Translations under genes and position numbers: made by a program
Notes under the pieces: generated by a model
Databases searched by the model: none
What the model saw: only the letters and a program-made list of their open reading frames with translations
What the model was told of the DNA's origin: nothing
Assembly (NCBI RefSeq): GCF_019219825.1
Contig: NZ_JAHUXH010000022.1
Coordinates: forward strand, 62,001-126,000
Length of the DNA: 64,000 nucleotides
From: Streptomyces sp. TRM70350
Lineage (GTDB): Bacteria; Actinomycetota; Actinomycetes; Streptomycetales; Streptomycetaceae
Direction of reading: 5' to 3'
Part shown: positions 51,953 to 61,658 of the stretch, piece by piece
Layout: every line of letters starts with the position of its first letter
Numbering within the stretch: position 1 is the first letter of the stretch

Positions 51953-52065
51953 CGCATTTCTGGCCCACCCTCAGCCGGGAGCTCAGCGCGCGAGGGATCA
52001 TAGGGGACGGTGGAGCCGGTCATTCCGGTACAGACCGAGATCCATACCTCAGGAGCCTTCAGACC

Positions 52066-53670
52066 ATGACGGAAACCAGCGAGCTCGACGACTCGTTCCA
52101 CGTCTTCGACACCACCCTGCGAGACGGCGCCCAGCGGGAGGGCATCAACCTCACCGTCGCGGACAAGCTGGCCATCGCACGGCACCTGGACGACTTCGGC
52201 GTGGGCTTCATCGAGGGCGGCTGGCCGGGCGCCAACCCGCGGGACACCGAGTTCTTCGCCCGCGCCCAGCAGGAGATCCAGTTCCGCCACGCCCAGCTGG
52301 TCGCGTTCGGCGCCACCCGCCGCGCCGGGGCGAAGGCGAGCGAGGACCCGCAGGTCAAGGCGCTCCTGGAGTCCGGCGCCCCGGTGATCACCCTGGTCGC
52401 CAAGTCGCACGACCGGCACGTCGAACTCGCCCTGCGCACCACCCTGGACGAGAACCTGCGGATGGTCCGCGACACGGTGTCCTACCTGAGGGAGCAGGGC
52501 CGCCGCGTCTTCGTGGACTGCGAGCACTTCTTCGACGGCTACCGCGCCAACCCGGAGTACGCGAAAGCCGTCGTCCGTACGGCATCGGAGGCCGGCGCCG
52601 ACGTCGTCGTCCTCTGCGACACCAACGGCGGCATGCTCCCGGCCCAGGTCCACGCGGTCGTCGCCACGGTCCTCGCCGACACCGGCGCCCGCCTCGGCAT
52701 CCACGCCCAGGACGACACCGGCTGCGCGGTCGCCAACACCCTCGCCGCGGTCGACGCGGGCGCGACCCACGTCCAGTGCACGGCGAACGGCTACGGCGAG
52801 CGCGTCGGCAACGCCAACCTGTTCCCCGTGGTCGCCGCCCTGGAACTGAAGTACGGCAAGAAGGTCCTCCCCGAGGGCCACCTCCGCGAGATGACCCGCA
52901 TCTCGCACGCGATCGCCGAGGTCGTCAACCTCACCCCCTCCACCCACCAGCCCTACGTCGGCGTCTCCGCCTTCGCGCACAAAGCGGGGCTGCACGCCTC
53001 CGCCATCAAGGTCGACCCGGACCTGTACCAGCACATCGACCCCGAGCGGGTCGGCAACACCATGCGGATGCTGGTCTCCGACATGGCGGGCCGCGCCTCG
53101 GTCGAGCTCAAGGGCAAGGAACTCGGCATCGACCTGGGCGGCGACCGCGAGCTGGTCGGCCGGGTCGTGGAGCGGGTGAAGGAACGCGAGCTCAAGGGCT
53201 ACACGTACGAGGCGGCGGACGCCTCCTTCGAACTGCTGCTCCGCGCCGAGGTCGAGGGCAGGCCGCTCAAGTACTTCGACGTCGAGTCCTGGCGGGCGAT
53301 CGTCGAGGACCGCCCCGACGGCAGCCACGCCAACGAGGCCACGGTGAAGCTGTGGGCCAAGAGCGAGCGCATCGTCGCCACCGCGGAGGGCAACGGCCCG
53401 GTCAACGCCCTGGACCGGGCGCTGAGGGTCGCGCTGGAGAAGATCTACCCGCAGCTCGCCAAGCTGGAGCTGGTCGACTACAAGGTCCGCATCCTGGAGG
53501 GCAAGCACGGCACCCAGTCCACCACCCGGGTCCTCATCGCCACCTCCGACGGCACGGGCGAGTGGTCGACGGTCGGCGTCGCGGACAACGTCATCGCCGC
53601 CTCCTGGCAGGCCCTGGAGGACGCGTACACGTACGGCCTCCTCCGGGCGGGCGTGGAACCGGCCTCGTAA
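52066..53670 (+). CDS. cimA: (R)-citramalate synthase
   Basis: A 534-aa enzyme of the homocitrate/isopropylmalate synthase superfamily. The N-terminal HMGL-like barrel has FHVFDTTLRDGAQREGINLT and FIEGGWPGANPRDTEFF, the pattern of the citramalate synthase branch and not of LeuA. Metal/catalytic segments CDTNGGMLP, GIHAQDDTGCAVANTLAAV and CTANGYGERVGNANL follow, and a C-terminal LeuA-type allosteric domain closes the protein. It condenses pyruvate with acetyl-CoA, giving isoleucine precursors without threonine. ATG 52066 follows AGGAG. The Ile-rich leader upstream fits this role. LeuB at 40.6 kb can serve the later step. Confidence 0.88.
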   Translation: MTETSELDDSFHVFDTTLRDGAQREGINLTVADKLAIARHLDDFGVGFIEGGWPGANPRDTEFFARAQQEIQFRHAQLVAFGATRRAGAKASEDPQVKALLESGAPVITLVAKSHDRHVELALRTTLDENLRMVRDTVSYLREQGRRVFVDCEHFFDGYRANPEYAKAVVRTASEAGADVVVLCDTNGGMLPAQVHAVVATVLADTGARLGIHAQDDTGCAVANTLAAVDAGATHVQCTANGYGERVGNANLFPVVAALELKYGKKVLPEGHLREMTRISHAIAEVVNLTPSTHQPYVGVSAFAHKAGLHASAIKVDPDLYQHIDPERVGNTMRMLVSDMAGRASVELKGKELGIDLGGDRELVGRVVERVKERELKGYTYEAADASFELLLRAEVEGRPLKYFDVESWRAIVEDRPDGSHANEATVKLWAKSERIVATAEGNGPVNALDRALRVALEKIYPQLAKLELVDYKVRILEGKHGTQSTTRVLIATSDGTGEWSTVGVADNVIAASWQALEDAYTYGLLRAGVEPAS

Positions 53671-53986
53671 CCGGACCAACGCCTGCCGCGCCCGCCGGGC
53701 TTGCAGCCGGGCCCGACAGGGGCGCACCGCGGCGGCCGCGACCGGCCGCCGCGGGCGGGGGGTGTGATCCGGCGGCAGACAGGCGCGGGCCTGCATCGTG
53801 TCCCCGCCGGGGGTTCGGCGACTGCTGCGCGGCCACGAACGCGTCGACGCTTCTGACGACACCGGCCGCCTTCAGCCGACGGCCCCGCACGGGACGGCAT
53901 CCCCGGGGTCGTGGGAACACGGGCGGGCGCGGCGCCCGGTCCCCGCTACGGCGAGGACCGCCCGCTGGTCTCGGCCGACCGCCAGG
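53671..53986. other. 316-bp spacer between cimA and GPP34 gene
   Basis: Apart from the hairpin at 53727-53754, I see nothing recognisable. Short frames on both strands have no ribosome site and no family resemblance. Confidence 0.4.
53727..53754. terminator. Hairpin after cimA
   Basis: A perfect 12-bp GC-only stem (CCGCGGCGGCCG at 53727-53738, complement at 53743-53754) with a 4-base loop lies between the convergent cimA and GPP34 genes. Confidence 0.7.
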
Positions 53987-54592
53987 TCAGGGCGCCCGCC
54001 ACACGTTCTCGAAGGCCTCGTCCTCGATGCGGCGGCGCTGCCGGACGGCCTCCAGTTCGGTCAGGGCGTCGTGCACGGCGGCCAGGACGGTCACCACCGG
54101 CTCGTCGGCGGCGTCGCCGGGCCCGGCCGCCGACGGTCCCTCGATGCCCAGGGTGTCCGCGAGGCCCACGAGGACGGGCTCGTGGGCGGCCCACCGGTCG
54201 TTCGCGCGGCGTCGGGAGGGCGAGTCGGCCGCCGCGGCCGGTTCGCTGCGCCGCCGCAGCCAGTGACGGAGCGCCCCACCGGTCGGCGTCTCCTCCTCCA
54301 GGACGCCGACATAGGCCTGGGCCAGCCCGCGCCCGCGGCGCCACAGCCAGTCCTCGACCGTCTCGTACGGCGGGTGCCGGACGAGTGACGCCCCGGCCTC
54401 GTCCAGCAGCCGGTCCCCCGTGGTGCGCTCGGCGCCGGGCACGAGGCGATCGTCCTCCAGGGTGAGCACTCCCGCGTCGACGAGATCGAGCAGTTCCGCG
54501 CCGGCGAGGGCGAGCGAGAGGTCGCCCTGCCCGACCTCTCGGTTGGAGGGGACGTTCAGGGCGACGATCAGCAGATCCTGCGATGTGGTCAT
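53987..54592 (-). CDS. GPP34-family protein
   Basis: A 201-aa protein of the GPP34 (Golgi phosphoprotein 3-like) family, which is common in Streptomyces. The N-terminus TTSQDLLIVALNVPSNREVG and the LSLALAGAELLDLVDAGVLT segment are characteristic, followed by a helical domain and a long Arg/Glu-rich C-terminus. In eukaryotes the family binds phosphoinositides; the bacterial role is not established. It faces cimA and is divergent from the GH3 relic. Confidence 0.82.
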   Translation of the reverse strand: MTTSQDLLIVALNVPSNREVGQGDLSLALAGAELLDLVDAGVLTLEDDRLVPGAERTTGDRLLDEAGASLVRHPPYETVEDWLWRRGRGLAQAYVGVLEEETPTGGALRHWLRRRSEPAAAADSPSRRRANDRWAAHEPVLVGLADTLGIEGPSAAGPGDAADEPVVTVLAAVHDALTELEAVRQRRRIEDEAFENVWRAP

Positions 54593-54786
54593 CTCGGCTC
54601 CAGGTCACGGCCGTCGATTCGGCGCGTATCTCCACGATGGGGCCGGTGAAGCCTATCCGCAGCCCGGCCGACGCCCCGGTCCGGTTTGCGCCAACCCCTG
54701 GTCGGCGATCCGGGTGCCGCCCGAGTGCTCGGTGCCGAAGGCGCATTCAGAAGCAGAACGGACAACCGACCGGATCCGGCCCGGAA

Positions 54787-55625
54787 TTGCGACGTCCGTA
54801 CGTCGATCAACGCAGGCCTCGACATGATCATGGTCCCGTACGCGTACCAGGACTTCCGCACCGCCCTGGTCGACGAGGTACGGGCGGGCGGGATCAGCGA
54901 GCGGCGGATCGACGACGCCGTCTCCCGCATCCTCACGCAGAGGTTCCGGCTGGGCCTCTTCGAGCGGCCGTACGCCGACACCAGCGGCGCGTCGAGGATC
55001 GGCTCCGCCGAGCACCGCGCGGTCGCGCGGGAGGCGGCCGAGTCGCAGGTGCTGCTGAAGAACAGCGGCGGCCTGCTGCCGCCGAAGCGCTCGCAGAACG
55101 TGTACGTCGCCGGATCCAACGCCGACGACATCGGCAACCAGACCGGCGGCTGGACCACCACCTGGCAGGGCGGCTCCGGCCGACCGGGCAGCCGTCGACA
55201 AGGTGTGCGCGGCGATGAAGTGCGCGGTGCTGATCGTCTCCGGGCGCCCACAGCTCCTCGGCGACCGGCTCGGCGAGAGCGACGCGCTGGTGGCGTCCTG
55301 GCTGCCAGGGACGGAGGGCGACGGCGTGGCCGACGTGCTGTACGGCAGGCGGCCCTTCACCGGGCAGTTGCCGGTGACCTGGCCGAAGTCGCAGGACCAG
55401 CTGCCGATCAAACTCGGGGACGCCTCGTACGACCCGCAGTACCCGTACGGCTGGGGCCTGACCACCCGGACCGAGGTCCCGGCGGGCGGCGCCCCGGCCC
55501 TGAGGGCGCTCGGCATCGCGGCCCGGGCGGTGGCGAAGCCGTTCGCCGAGGCGGACCATCTGCTGCTGACCGGCCGGTACGGGGCGGTGGTGGAGAAACT
55601 GACCGCCGCGTACAAGGCGGCGTGA
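54787..55625 (+). pseudogene. Relic of a GH3 beta-glucosidase
   Basis: The first frame gives DVRTSINAGLDMIMVPYAYQ, ISERRIDDAVSRILTQRFRL and QVLLKNSGGLLPPKRSQNVY, standard for the middle of family-3 glycosidases, up to TGGWTTTWQGGSG near 55175. A deletion and frameshift follow. Another frame continues with AAMKCAVLIVSGRPQL, SWLPGTEGDGVADVLYGRRP and YPYGWGL, the C-terminal domain, to a stop at 55625. The N-terminal barrel with the nucleophile Asp is absent. The gene is non-functional. Confidence 0.8.
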
Positions 55626-55710
55626 CCGACCCCGCCGCGGGCATCGGTCCCGGGGAATTCCTCCTGTGACCGATGTCCGTTTCTGCGCCCATTCAGGTAG
55701 CTTCGAACAT

Positions 55711-57045
55711 ATGAAGGCCGCGCTCGTACAAAGGCTCGTACGCCTCCTGATCGTGCCTGTCGCCGCCGTGCTGGCGGTGCTGCTGGCCGGTGTGCCCGGC
55801 GCACACGCGGCCACCGATCTGTCCAAGGTCGCCGACGCCCTGCGCGAGAGTCCGGTCTACGTGGACCCGGCCGCGTCCGACGTGCTGTCGGCGTCGGACG
55901 CCGAAGCGCTCGCCGACAAGATCAAGGACGCGGACAAACCCGTCTTCGTGGCGGTCCTCCCGTCCGACTACCCCAAGGCGAACCTCTTCCAGAACCTGCG
56001 CACCGAAACCGGTGTCACCGGCCTGTACGGCATCCGGCTCGGCGACGAGTTCGACGCCCGCGCCGACAGCAGCGTGCTGAGCCGCGGGGCCGTGTCCAAC
56101 CTGGTCACGTCCGTGCAGGGCGCGGGCGACGCCAAGGCCCAGCTGAACGACTTCGTCGACAGCGCGCTGCGCAACGTGGGCGGCACGGCGCCGAGCAGCT
56201 GGAGCGAGGGCACCGGTGAGGGCCTCTCGACCACCGGTCTGATCACCCTCGGCGCGGTCCTGGCCGCGGGTGGCGCGGGCGCGTACGCGATCGCGCACCG
56301 CAACCGCCGCCGCCACGAGGAGGAGCAGCGGGCGGCGCTGGAGAAGCTGCGGGTGGTGGTCGACGAGGACATCACCGCCTTCGGCGAGGAACTGGACCGC
56401 CTGGACTTCCACCCCGCCGAACCCGGCGCCGACGACACCATGCGCGCGGACTACGAACACGCGCTGGACGCCTACGAGAAGGCCAAGGCGCACATGGCGG
56501 CGGCCCAGAGGCCCGAGGACGTACGGGCGGTCACCCAGTGCCTGGAGGACGGCCGCTTCTCGCTCGTGACGCTGGCCGCCCGCCGCGAGGGGCGCCCGCT
56601 CCCCGAACGGCGTCCGCCGTGCTTCTTCGACCCGCGCCACGGCCCCTCGGTCGCCGACGTCACCTGGACCCCGATGGGCGGCGCGACCCGCGAGGTGCCG
56701 GTGTGCGCGGCCGACCGGGTCCGCCTGTCCGACGGCCAGGACCCGATCATCCGCGAGGTCGACACGGCCTCCGGCCGCCGCCCGTACTGGGACGCGGGCC
56801 CGGCCTACGGCCCCTGGGCCGGCGGTTACTTCGGCGGCGGCATCCTCCCCGGCCTGCTCGTCGGCACCATGCTCGGCAGCATGATGGCCACCCCGTCCTA
56901 CGCCGCCGACTACGGCTCCGGCTACGGAGACTTCGGCGCCGGCGGCTACGAGGGCGGTGACCTCTCCGGCGCGGACTTCAACGCGGGCGACTTCGGCGGC
57001 GGTTGGGGCGGCTTCGGCGGTGGGGACTTCGGAGGCGGTTTCTGA
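55711..57045 (+). CDS. Exported membrane-anchored protein with Gly-rich tail
   Basis: A protein of 444 aa. A signal peptide (IVPVAAVLAVLLAGVPGAHA) is followed by an extracytoplasmic domain of about 150 residues (KPVFVAVLPSDYPKANLFQN, GVTGLYGIRLGDEF), a membrane helix near residues 180-200 (ITLGAVLAAGGAGAYAIA), and a cytoplasmic helical part with one Cys-containing segment (CFFDPRHGPSVADVTWTPMG). The last 60 residues are Gly/Asp/Phe repeats (GGDFGGGF). The N-terminal part may be TPM-like, but I am not sure. No ribosome site is evident before ATG 55711. Function unknown. Confidence 0.75.
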   Translation: MKAALVQRLVRLLIVPVAAVLAVLLAGVPGAHAATDLSKVADALRESPVYVDPAASDVLSASDAEALADKIKDADKPVFVAVLPSDYPKANLFQNLRTETGVTGLYGIRLGDEFDARADSSVLSRGAVSNLVTSVQGAGDAKAQLNDFVDSALRNVGGTAPSSWSEGTGEGLSTTGLITLGAVLAAGGAGAYAIAHRNRRRHEEEQRAALEKLRVVVDEDITAFGEELDRLDFHPAEPGADDTMRADYEHALDAYEKAKAHMAAAQRPEDVRAVTQCLEDGRFSLVTLAARREGRPLPERRPPCFFDPRHGPSVADVTWTPMGGATREVPVCAADRVRLSDGQDPIIREVDTASGRRPYWDAGPAYGPWAGGYFGGGILPGLLVGTMLGSMMATPSYAADYGSGYGDFGAGGYEGGDLSGADFNAGDFGGGWGGFGGGDFGGGF

Positions 57046-57067
57046 AACGCGTGCCCGGGGACGCGGA

Positions 57068-57100
57068 ACGGGCCCGGTGCTGACACGGCACCGGGCCCGT
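57068..57100. terminator. Bidirectional hairpin between convergent genes
   Basis: ACGGGCCCGGTGC (57068-57080) pairs perfectly with 57088-57100 around a 7-base loop, between the Gly-rich protein gene and the trypsin gene. Confidence 0.82.
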
Positions 57101-57113
57101 ACATCTGTGCGTC

Positions 57114-57896
57114 CTAGAGGGTGGCCGCCGCCGAGGCGATCGCGGAGGCGAAGGTGGAGACCTCGGTGTAGACACCGGGGGCGTTGGGGCGGGCACAGCC
57201 GATGCCCCAGCTGGTGATGCCGACCTGGATCCAGGCGCCGGAGGCGTCCCGGCGGAACATGGGACCGCCGGAGTCGCCCTGGCAGGTGTCCACGCCGCCC
57301 GCCGCGTACCCGGCGCAGATCTCCTCGCGCGGGATCAGCCCGCCGTAGCCGCTGTAGGAACGGCACGTGGCGTCACTGACGAACGGCACGTTCGCCTTGA
57401 GCAGGTAGCGCTGCTGGCCGCCGCCCTCACGGGCCGCGCCCCAGCCGGCGACGGTGAAGGTGCCGGTGTTGTACTGCGCGGTGGTGGCTATCTTCAGGGT
57501 CGGCAGATTGATCGGCTGGGCGAGCTTGATCAGGGCCCAGTCCTTGCCGTCGCCGTTGTAGCCGGGGGCTCTGTAGACCTTGGTGGAGCGGACCTGGACG
57601 CGGCCGTTGGTGGACCGCAGGTCCACCACACCGGCGGTGGCGGTGATGCTGGTGTTGTTGCCGGTGGCGCCGACGCAGTGGGCGGCGGTCAGCACGATCT
57701 GCTGGGTGTACAGCGCACCGCCACAGCCCATCGACAGCCGGACCATGAACGGGAACTCGCCCTGCGCGGCACGCGTGCCGCCGACCACGGGCGCGGGCGC
57801 CGCCTGCGCGGCCGACACGGGCTGCAGGCTGACCACCGCGAGCGCGGCCGCACCGGCGACCGCGCATCTCTTGAGGGCCTTGAGGAGAGTCTTCAC
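57114..57896 (-). CDS. sprT: Secreted trypsin-like serine protease
   Basis: A 260-aa extracellular protease resembling S. griseus trypsin over its full length. A signal peptide ending in AAQAAPA is followed by the mature start VVGGTRAAQGEFPFMVRLSM. The catalytic triad is His in TAAHC, Asp in DWALIKLAQPIN and Ser in CQGDSGGPMF; the Asp in GVDTCQGDSGG gives Lys/Arg specificity. Six cysteines fit three disulfides. In Streptomyces such trypsins act during mycelial differentiation. The unlinked neighbours give no further clue. On the minus strand a TTGACA lies about 60 bases upstream of the start. Confidence 0.95.
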   Translation of the reverse strand: MKTLLKALKRCAVAGAAALAVVSLQPVSAAQAAPAPVVGGTRAAQGEFPFMVRLSMGCGGALYTQQIVLTAAHCVGATGNNTSITATAGVVDLRSTNGRVQVRSTKVYRAPGYNGDGKDWALIKLAQPINLPTLKIATTAQYNTGTFTVAGWGAAREGGGQQRYLLKANVPFVSDATCRSYSGYGGLIPREEICAGYAAGGVDTCQGDSGGPMFRRDASGAWIQVGITSWGIGCARPNAPGVYTEVSTFASAIASAAATL

Positions 57897-58031
57897 CTTG
57901 ACGCCTTCCGTGGGGGGTCTGGGGATGCGGGAATGGCCATGGGAGTGTCAGGCGCATGTCAATTCCCGTGCGCTGGATTATGAGAGCCCTGTGAGCCTCC
58001 CCACAAGGACCGCGATCCGGCCATCGCGCGA

Positions 58032-58072
58032 CCTGGCCCCGGCCACCCCGCAGGGGGGTGGCCGGGGCCAGG
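58032..58072 (-). terminator. Strong hairpin after the VCBS-repeat gene
   Basis: A perfect 18-bp stem (58032-58049 with 58055-58072) lies just downstream of the stop of the minus-strand giant gene, before the trypsin promoter region. Confidence 0.82.
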
Positions 58073-58094
58073 TGTGAGTGCGGACGCGGCGGTG

Positions 58095-61000
58095 TCAGCC
58101 GAAGGACTTGGCCCCGTTCCAGTCCGACGTCATCACGACCTTCACGGGTGCGTTGGTGTTGGTCCTGGAGGGGTGGTAGATCCGTATCTGGCCGTCGGAG
58201 GCGAAGCGGGCCCAGATGTCGGGGATGTTGTCGCCGTTGACGTCGGGGATGCCGAGGGCCGTCGACACGTTGGCCTCGGTCCAGGTGGTTCCGTAGGACA
58301 CGTCTCCGTTGAGGGAGTTGGCGGCCAGCTTGAGCGAGTCGATGTCGACGCTGCCGCTGACGGGGCCGGGCTTGCCGTGGCGGACGTACATGTTGCCGTT
58401 GTCCAGGTTGCGCCACAGCAGGTCGGGGGTGGTGTCGCCGTTGATGTCGGCGACGTTGACGATGTCGCGGCGGGCCCAGGCGCTGCCCTCCATCAGCGTT
58501 GCCGTCCGGAAGGTCGCGCCGCTGTAGCCGGACAGCGTCCAGAACGCGGTACCGGCACGCAGGACGAGGTCGGGATGCTTGTCGCCGGTGATGTCGCCGA
58601 CGGCCTTGATCTGGGTCCAGGTCGAGGGCGCCGGGGCGTTCGCGGGCAGGCGGATCCTCAGCCTCTTGTCGACGTTGAAGCTGCCGTAGCCGTCACCGGG
58701 GTACATCCAGAAGGTGCCGTCGGGGGTGACCGCGAACAGGTCGGTCATGCCGTCGCCGGGGTAGGTGTCGTCGTAGTGGGTGATCAGCGCGGCCTTGCCG
58801 GTGCCCGGGTCGTACCAGTGGCCCGCCGGGTGCAGCTTCTTGTCCGAGGTGTACGAGGCGCCCAGGCAGGAATTCAGCTCGCCGTCGGTGCTTCCGGGGC
58901 AGCTGTACAGGTCGCCGCTGGACCACACCATCAGCAGGTCGGCGATGCCGTCGCCGCCGGTGTCGCCAGGGGCGTCGGCCTTGTCGCGCGGCGGGACGTA
59001 GAAGGTGTGGCCCGAGTGGGCGCTGCGGTTGCCGTACTGGTCGTAGGCGTAGACGTTCACCGTGGTGGGGCCCGCGTGCGGCGGTCTGAGGTCGGCGATG
59101 GTGGCGGTGCCATTGGTGGCGTTCACGTAGGTCCAGTCCAGGCCCTCGACGGCGTACTGGAACTTCGTCGCTCCCTCTGAGGTGAAGGTGATGGCGCCGG
59201 TCTCGCCGTACTTGACCTTCGCCCACGTCTGGCCGTCGGAGGTGGCGCGGGGGAAGTCGTCGCTCTCGACCGTGGGCTGCGGCGGGGCGCTGGCGTCGAC
59301 GTTGATCCGGCAGGGGGAGGTGCCCGGCGGGAAGAACGACGAGACCAGGCCGCCGGAGTCCTCGGCGCGCACGTCCCACGAGTAGGTGGTCTTGTCCTCC
59401 AGCGGGAACGTGGAGGGGATGGTCAGCGTGGCGGTGCCGCTGGAGTTGGGGGTGACCAGGGTGCCGGACGGGACGGTACCGCCGGTCTTCCAGAAGCGGA
59501 AGCGCAGCTTGCTGAGGTTGCCGTCGGGGTCCTTGGCGTTCGCCGACAGCACGATGTTGGTCTTGCCGACGGTCACGCCCGCGCTGTCGACCTCGCAGGC
59601 GCCACCGGGCGTGGACTTGCCGCCCGTGGGCTCGTACGGCTTGCGGTTGTACACAACTTCCAGCGTCGCCGAGGTCGCCCGGAACTTGCGCCAGGTCTGG
59701 GTGTCGGACTCGCTGGTCGCGCGCATCCCGAAGGTGATGTTCGACCAGCCGTTGTCGGCGCCCTTCTGGGCGGCGGTCTCCACGTTGAACGACTCGTACT
59801 CGTCCGGGCAGGAGCTGGAGGACCAGCCGTGCGCGAACGACTTCTTCTGCAGCTGCGTGGACCAGCTCGGCTGCTTGTTCCATGTCGTGCCGGACGAGAT
59901 CGACCCGGTCAGCCAGAACTGGAACTCGCGCGCGGTGCAGGACCAGGAGTGGTTGTTGAGCACCTTGAAGGTCGCGTCGGAGACCGTGGCGCCCTTCAGG
60001 CTGCTGCTGAAGCCCATCCGCCAGAAGGAGCGGGCGGTGCCGCCGGTGTCGTCCTCGTGGCCGACGCGGGCGTCGGAGGTGCCGGAGCTGAAGTTGGTGC
60101 CGTTCCAGAAGCTGGTGTTCGGGTACGGCTTGTACGCCGTCGTCCACGCCTGCCAGCCACTGTTGAGCGTCGGGTCGACGAACACCGGGAAGCGGACGTC
60201 CTCGTCGGTGAGCAGGCCGGTCTCGGCGACCCGCAGGTCGAGCCGGGCCGTCCCCGTCCTGTCGCCCTCCAGGTGGATCGGCATCGGCGCATGGTGTGCG
60301 CCCGGCTCGATGCCGCTCAGGCCGGACAGCTTCAGCACGTCGGGCGGTGTGGCGACCGAGGTGCGCGGCGTCGACTGCCCTTCGGGGAGTTCGAGGTCAC
60401 GGCCGCTGGAGTCCCAGGCGAAGGGCGTCGGTATGGAGCCGATCTCCTCGCCGTCCCCGTCGAGCACCAGGACACGCCCGGCGGTCTCGTCGTGCTGGAA
60501 CACGGCCGTCTTCGAGCGCAGTCCGTACGACACCGTCGCGAGCGCCTCGCTCCGCGCCGCCTCCTCGGTCTTGACGATGAGCAGCTGCGCGAAACCGCCC
60601 TCCTCGCGGGCGACCAGGAGCAGGTCGACGCCCGGCAGCACCTCGGAGTACAGGGCGCGCGGGCCGTCCAGCACCGGCTCGGGCAGCGTGCCCGGCCAGG
60701 TGTAGGCGACGGTGTGGCCGTCGATGTCCACCTCGGCCAGCACGGTGTCCCGGGCGGCCCGACCGTCCGTCAGCGGCCTGCGTTGGTACGACCGGTCGGC
60801 GCGGGTGTCGTTGCCGGGCGTGCCGCTGGAGAACCGCACCGGCTTCGCGGGGTTGGCCGGCCGGATGCCGAGGCCGTCGGCGTCGTCCGTCCGCTTCAGC
60901 CGGTTGTCGATCGGTGCCCACTTCCCCTCGGCGTTCTTCGCCCGCTGGGGAAGGGCGTGGATCCGGGTGCGCAGTTGTCCGTCCGGCTGGGCCCAGGTGA

Positions 61001-61262
61001 GCGAGGTGGCGGTGGTCGCCGTATCCACGAGCACCCGCTTCTTGGTGCGCCGGGCCTCGGCCGCGGCGGCGGCCTCGTCGCGGGGGGCGGTCGCCGCCTG
61101 TTTCGCGTCGGTCGCCTTGCGTGCCTGTGGATCTGATGGTTCGTCGGGTTGCAGCCAGGGCAGCAGGGCGGCGGTCAGGGCGGCCAGAACCAGGCCGAGC
61201 GTGAGTGTCAGCCGGGTGCGCGTGCGCACGAAGGGGCTGAGAAAACGAGGCGGCGCGAACAC
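58095..61262 (-). CDS. Giant secreted DNRLRE/VCBS-repeat protein
   Basis: A protein of about 1055 aa with an N-terminal membrane/signal segment (LTLTLGLVLAALTAALLPWL) and a large extracellular part. The middle holds a DNRLRE-like beta-sandwich (VGHEDDTGGTARSFWRMGFS and WNKQPSW), then Fn3-like domains (KPYEPTGGKSTPGGACEV), and a C-terminal set of VCBS/FG-GAP repeats with Ca-binding DxNGDxxPD-type loops (GDITGDKHPDLVLR, DINGDTTPDLLWR, DVNGDNIPDIWAR). Such proteins commonly lie beside RHS-type giant proteins in Streptomyces, as here. GTG 61262 follows a GGGAG site; ATG 61355 and GTG 61229 are alternatives. The role may be adhesion or help for its divergent partner. Confidence 0.82.
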   Translation of the reverse strand: MFAPPRFLSPFVRTRTRLTLTLGLVLAALTAALLPWLQPDEPSDPQARKATDAKQAATAPRDEAAAAAEARRTKKRVLVDTATTATSLTWAQPDGQLRTRIHALPQRAKNAEGKWAPIDNRLKRTDDADGLGIRPANPAKPVRFSSGTPGNDTRADRSYQRRPLTDGRAARDTVLAEVDIDGHTVAYTWPGTLPEPVLDGPRALYSEVLPGVDLLLVAREEGGFAQLLIVKTEEAARSEALATVSYGLRSKTAVFQHDETAGRVLVLDGDGEEIGSIPTPFAWDSSGRDLELPEGQSTPRTSVATPPDVLKLSGLSGIEPGAHHAPMPIHLEGDRTGTARLDLRVAETGLLTDEDVRFPVFVDPTLNSGWQAWTTAYKPYPNTSFWNGTNFSSGTSDARVGHEDDTGGTARSFWRMGFSSSLKGATVSDATFKVLNNHSWSCTAREFQFWLTGSISSGTTWNKQPSWSTQLQKKSFAHGWSSSSCPDEYESFNVETAAQKGADNGWSNITFGMRATSESDTQTWRKFRATSATLEVVYNRKPYEPTGGKSTPGGACEVDSAGVTVGKTNIVLSANAKDPDGNLSKLRFRFWKTGGTVPSGTLVTPNSSGTATLTIPSTFPLEDKTTYSWDVRAEDSGGLVSSFFPPGTSPCRINVDASAPPQPTVESDDFPRATSDGQTWAKVKYGETGAITFTSEGATKFQYAVEGLDWTYVNATNGTATIADLRPPHAGPTTVNVYAYDQYGNRSAHSGHTFYVPPRDKADAPGDTGGDGIADLLMVWSSGDLYSCPGSTDGELNSCLGASYTSDKKLHPAGHWYDPGTGKAALITHYDDTYPGDGMTDLFAVTPDGTFWMYPGDGYGSFNVDKRLRIRLPANAPAPSTWTQIKAVGDITGDKHPDLVLRAGTAFWTLSGYSGATFRTATLMEGSAWARRDIVNVADINGDTTPDLLWRNLDNGNMYVRHGKPGPVSGSVDIDSLKLAANSLNGDVSYGTTWTEANVSTALGIPDVNGDNIPDIWARFASDGQIRIYHPSRTNTNAPVKVVMTSDWNGAKSFG

Positions 61263-61658
61263 GGCGGGGTCTACTCCCGTGTGGACCAGGCGGATGGGGA
61301 CAGCACAGAGAGCCCCGGACGGCAGGCCGCGGGGCATGGGCGCGCACACGATCACACGATCCGCACAGCTCGTCCATGTATGAAGATTTTATAAAGTTGT
61401 GACGATGTGTTGAGAGGCCCTTGGCGCACGGTCACGGGTGTGGCGTCTGCGGCTTTTGATCACCTGTTGTGCGCCGATGGCGATTGTTTTTAGCCACGCG
61501 TCCTATTGGTTGAAAGAAGGAGCGGGCCGTCCCGTTTTGCGGCGTGATGCAACTCACAGGCACGGATTTCGGCCCGCTTCATCGATCTTGAATCGTGTGG
61601 CGCTCATGACAGAGGGTGCGGGCACGTTCGTATCGCCTGGGTGGGGGAGTCGACGCGC
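61263..61658. other. AT-richer divergent spacer between the two giant genes
   Basis: About 395 bases, clearly lower in GC than the rest, with GATTTTATAAAG at 61385-61396 and GATTGTTTTTAGCC near 61483-61496. On the minus strand TATAAAAT (61394-61387) could be a -10 of the VCBS gene. A + strand ORF at 61438-61710 has no family resemblance and looks like chance. The region most likely holds the promoters of both giant genes. Confidence 0.5.
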
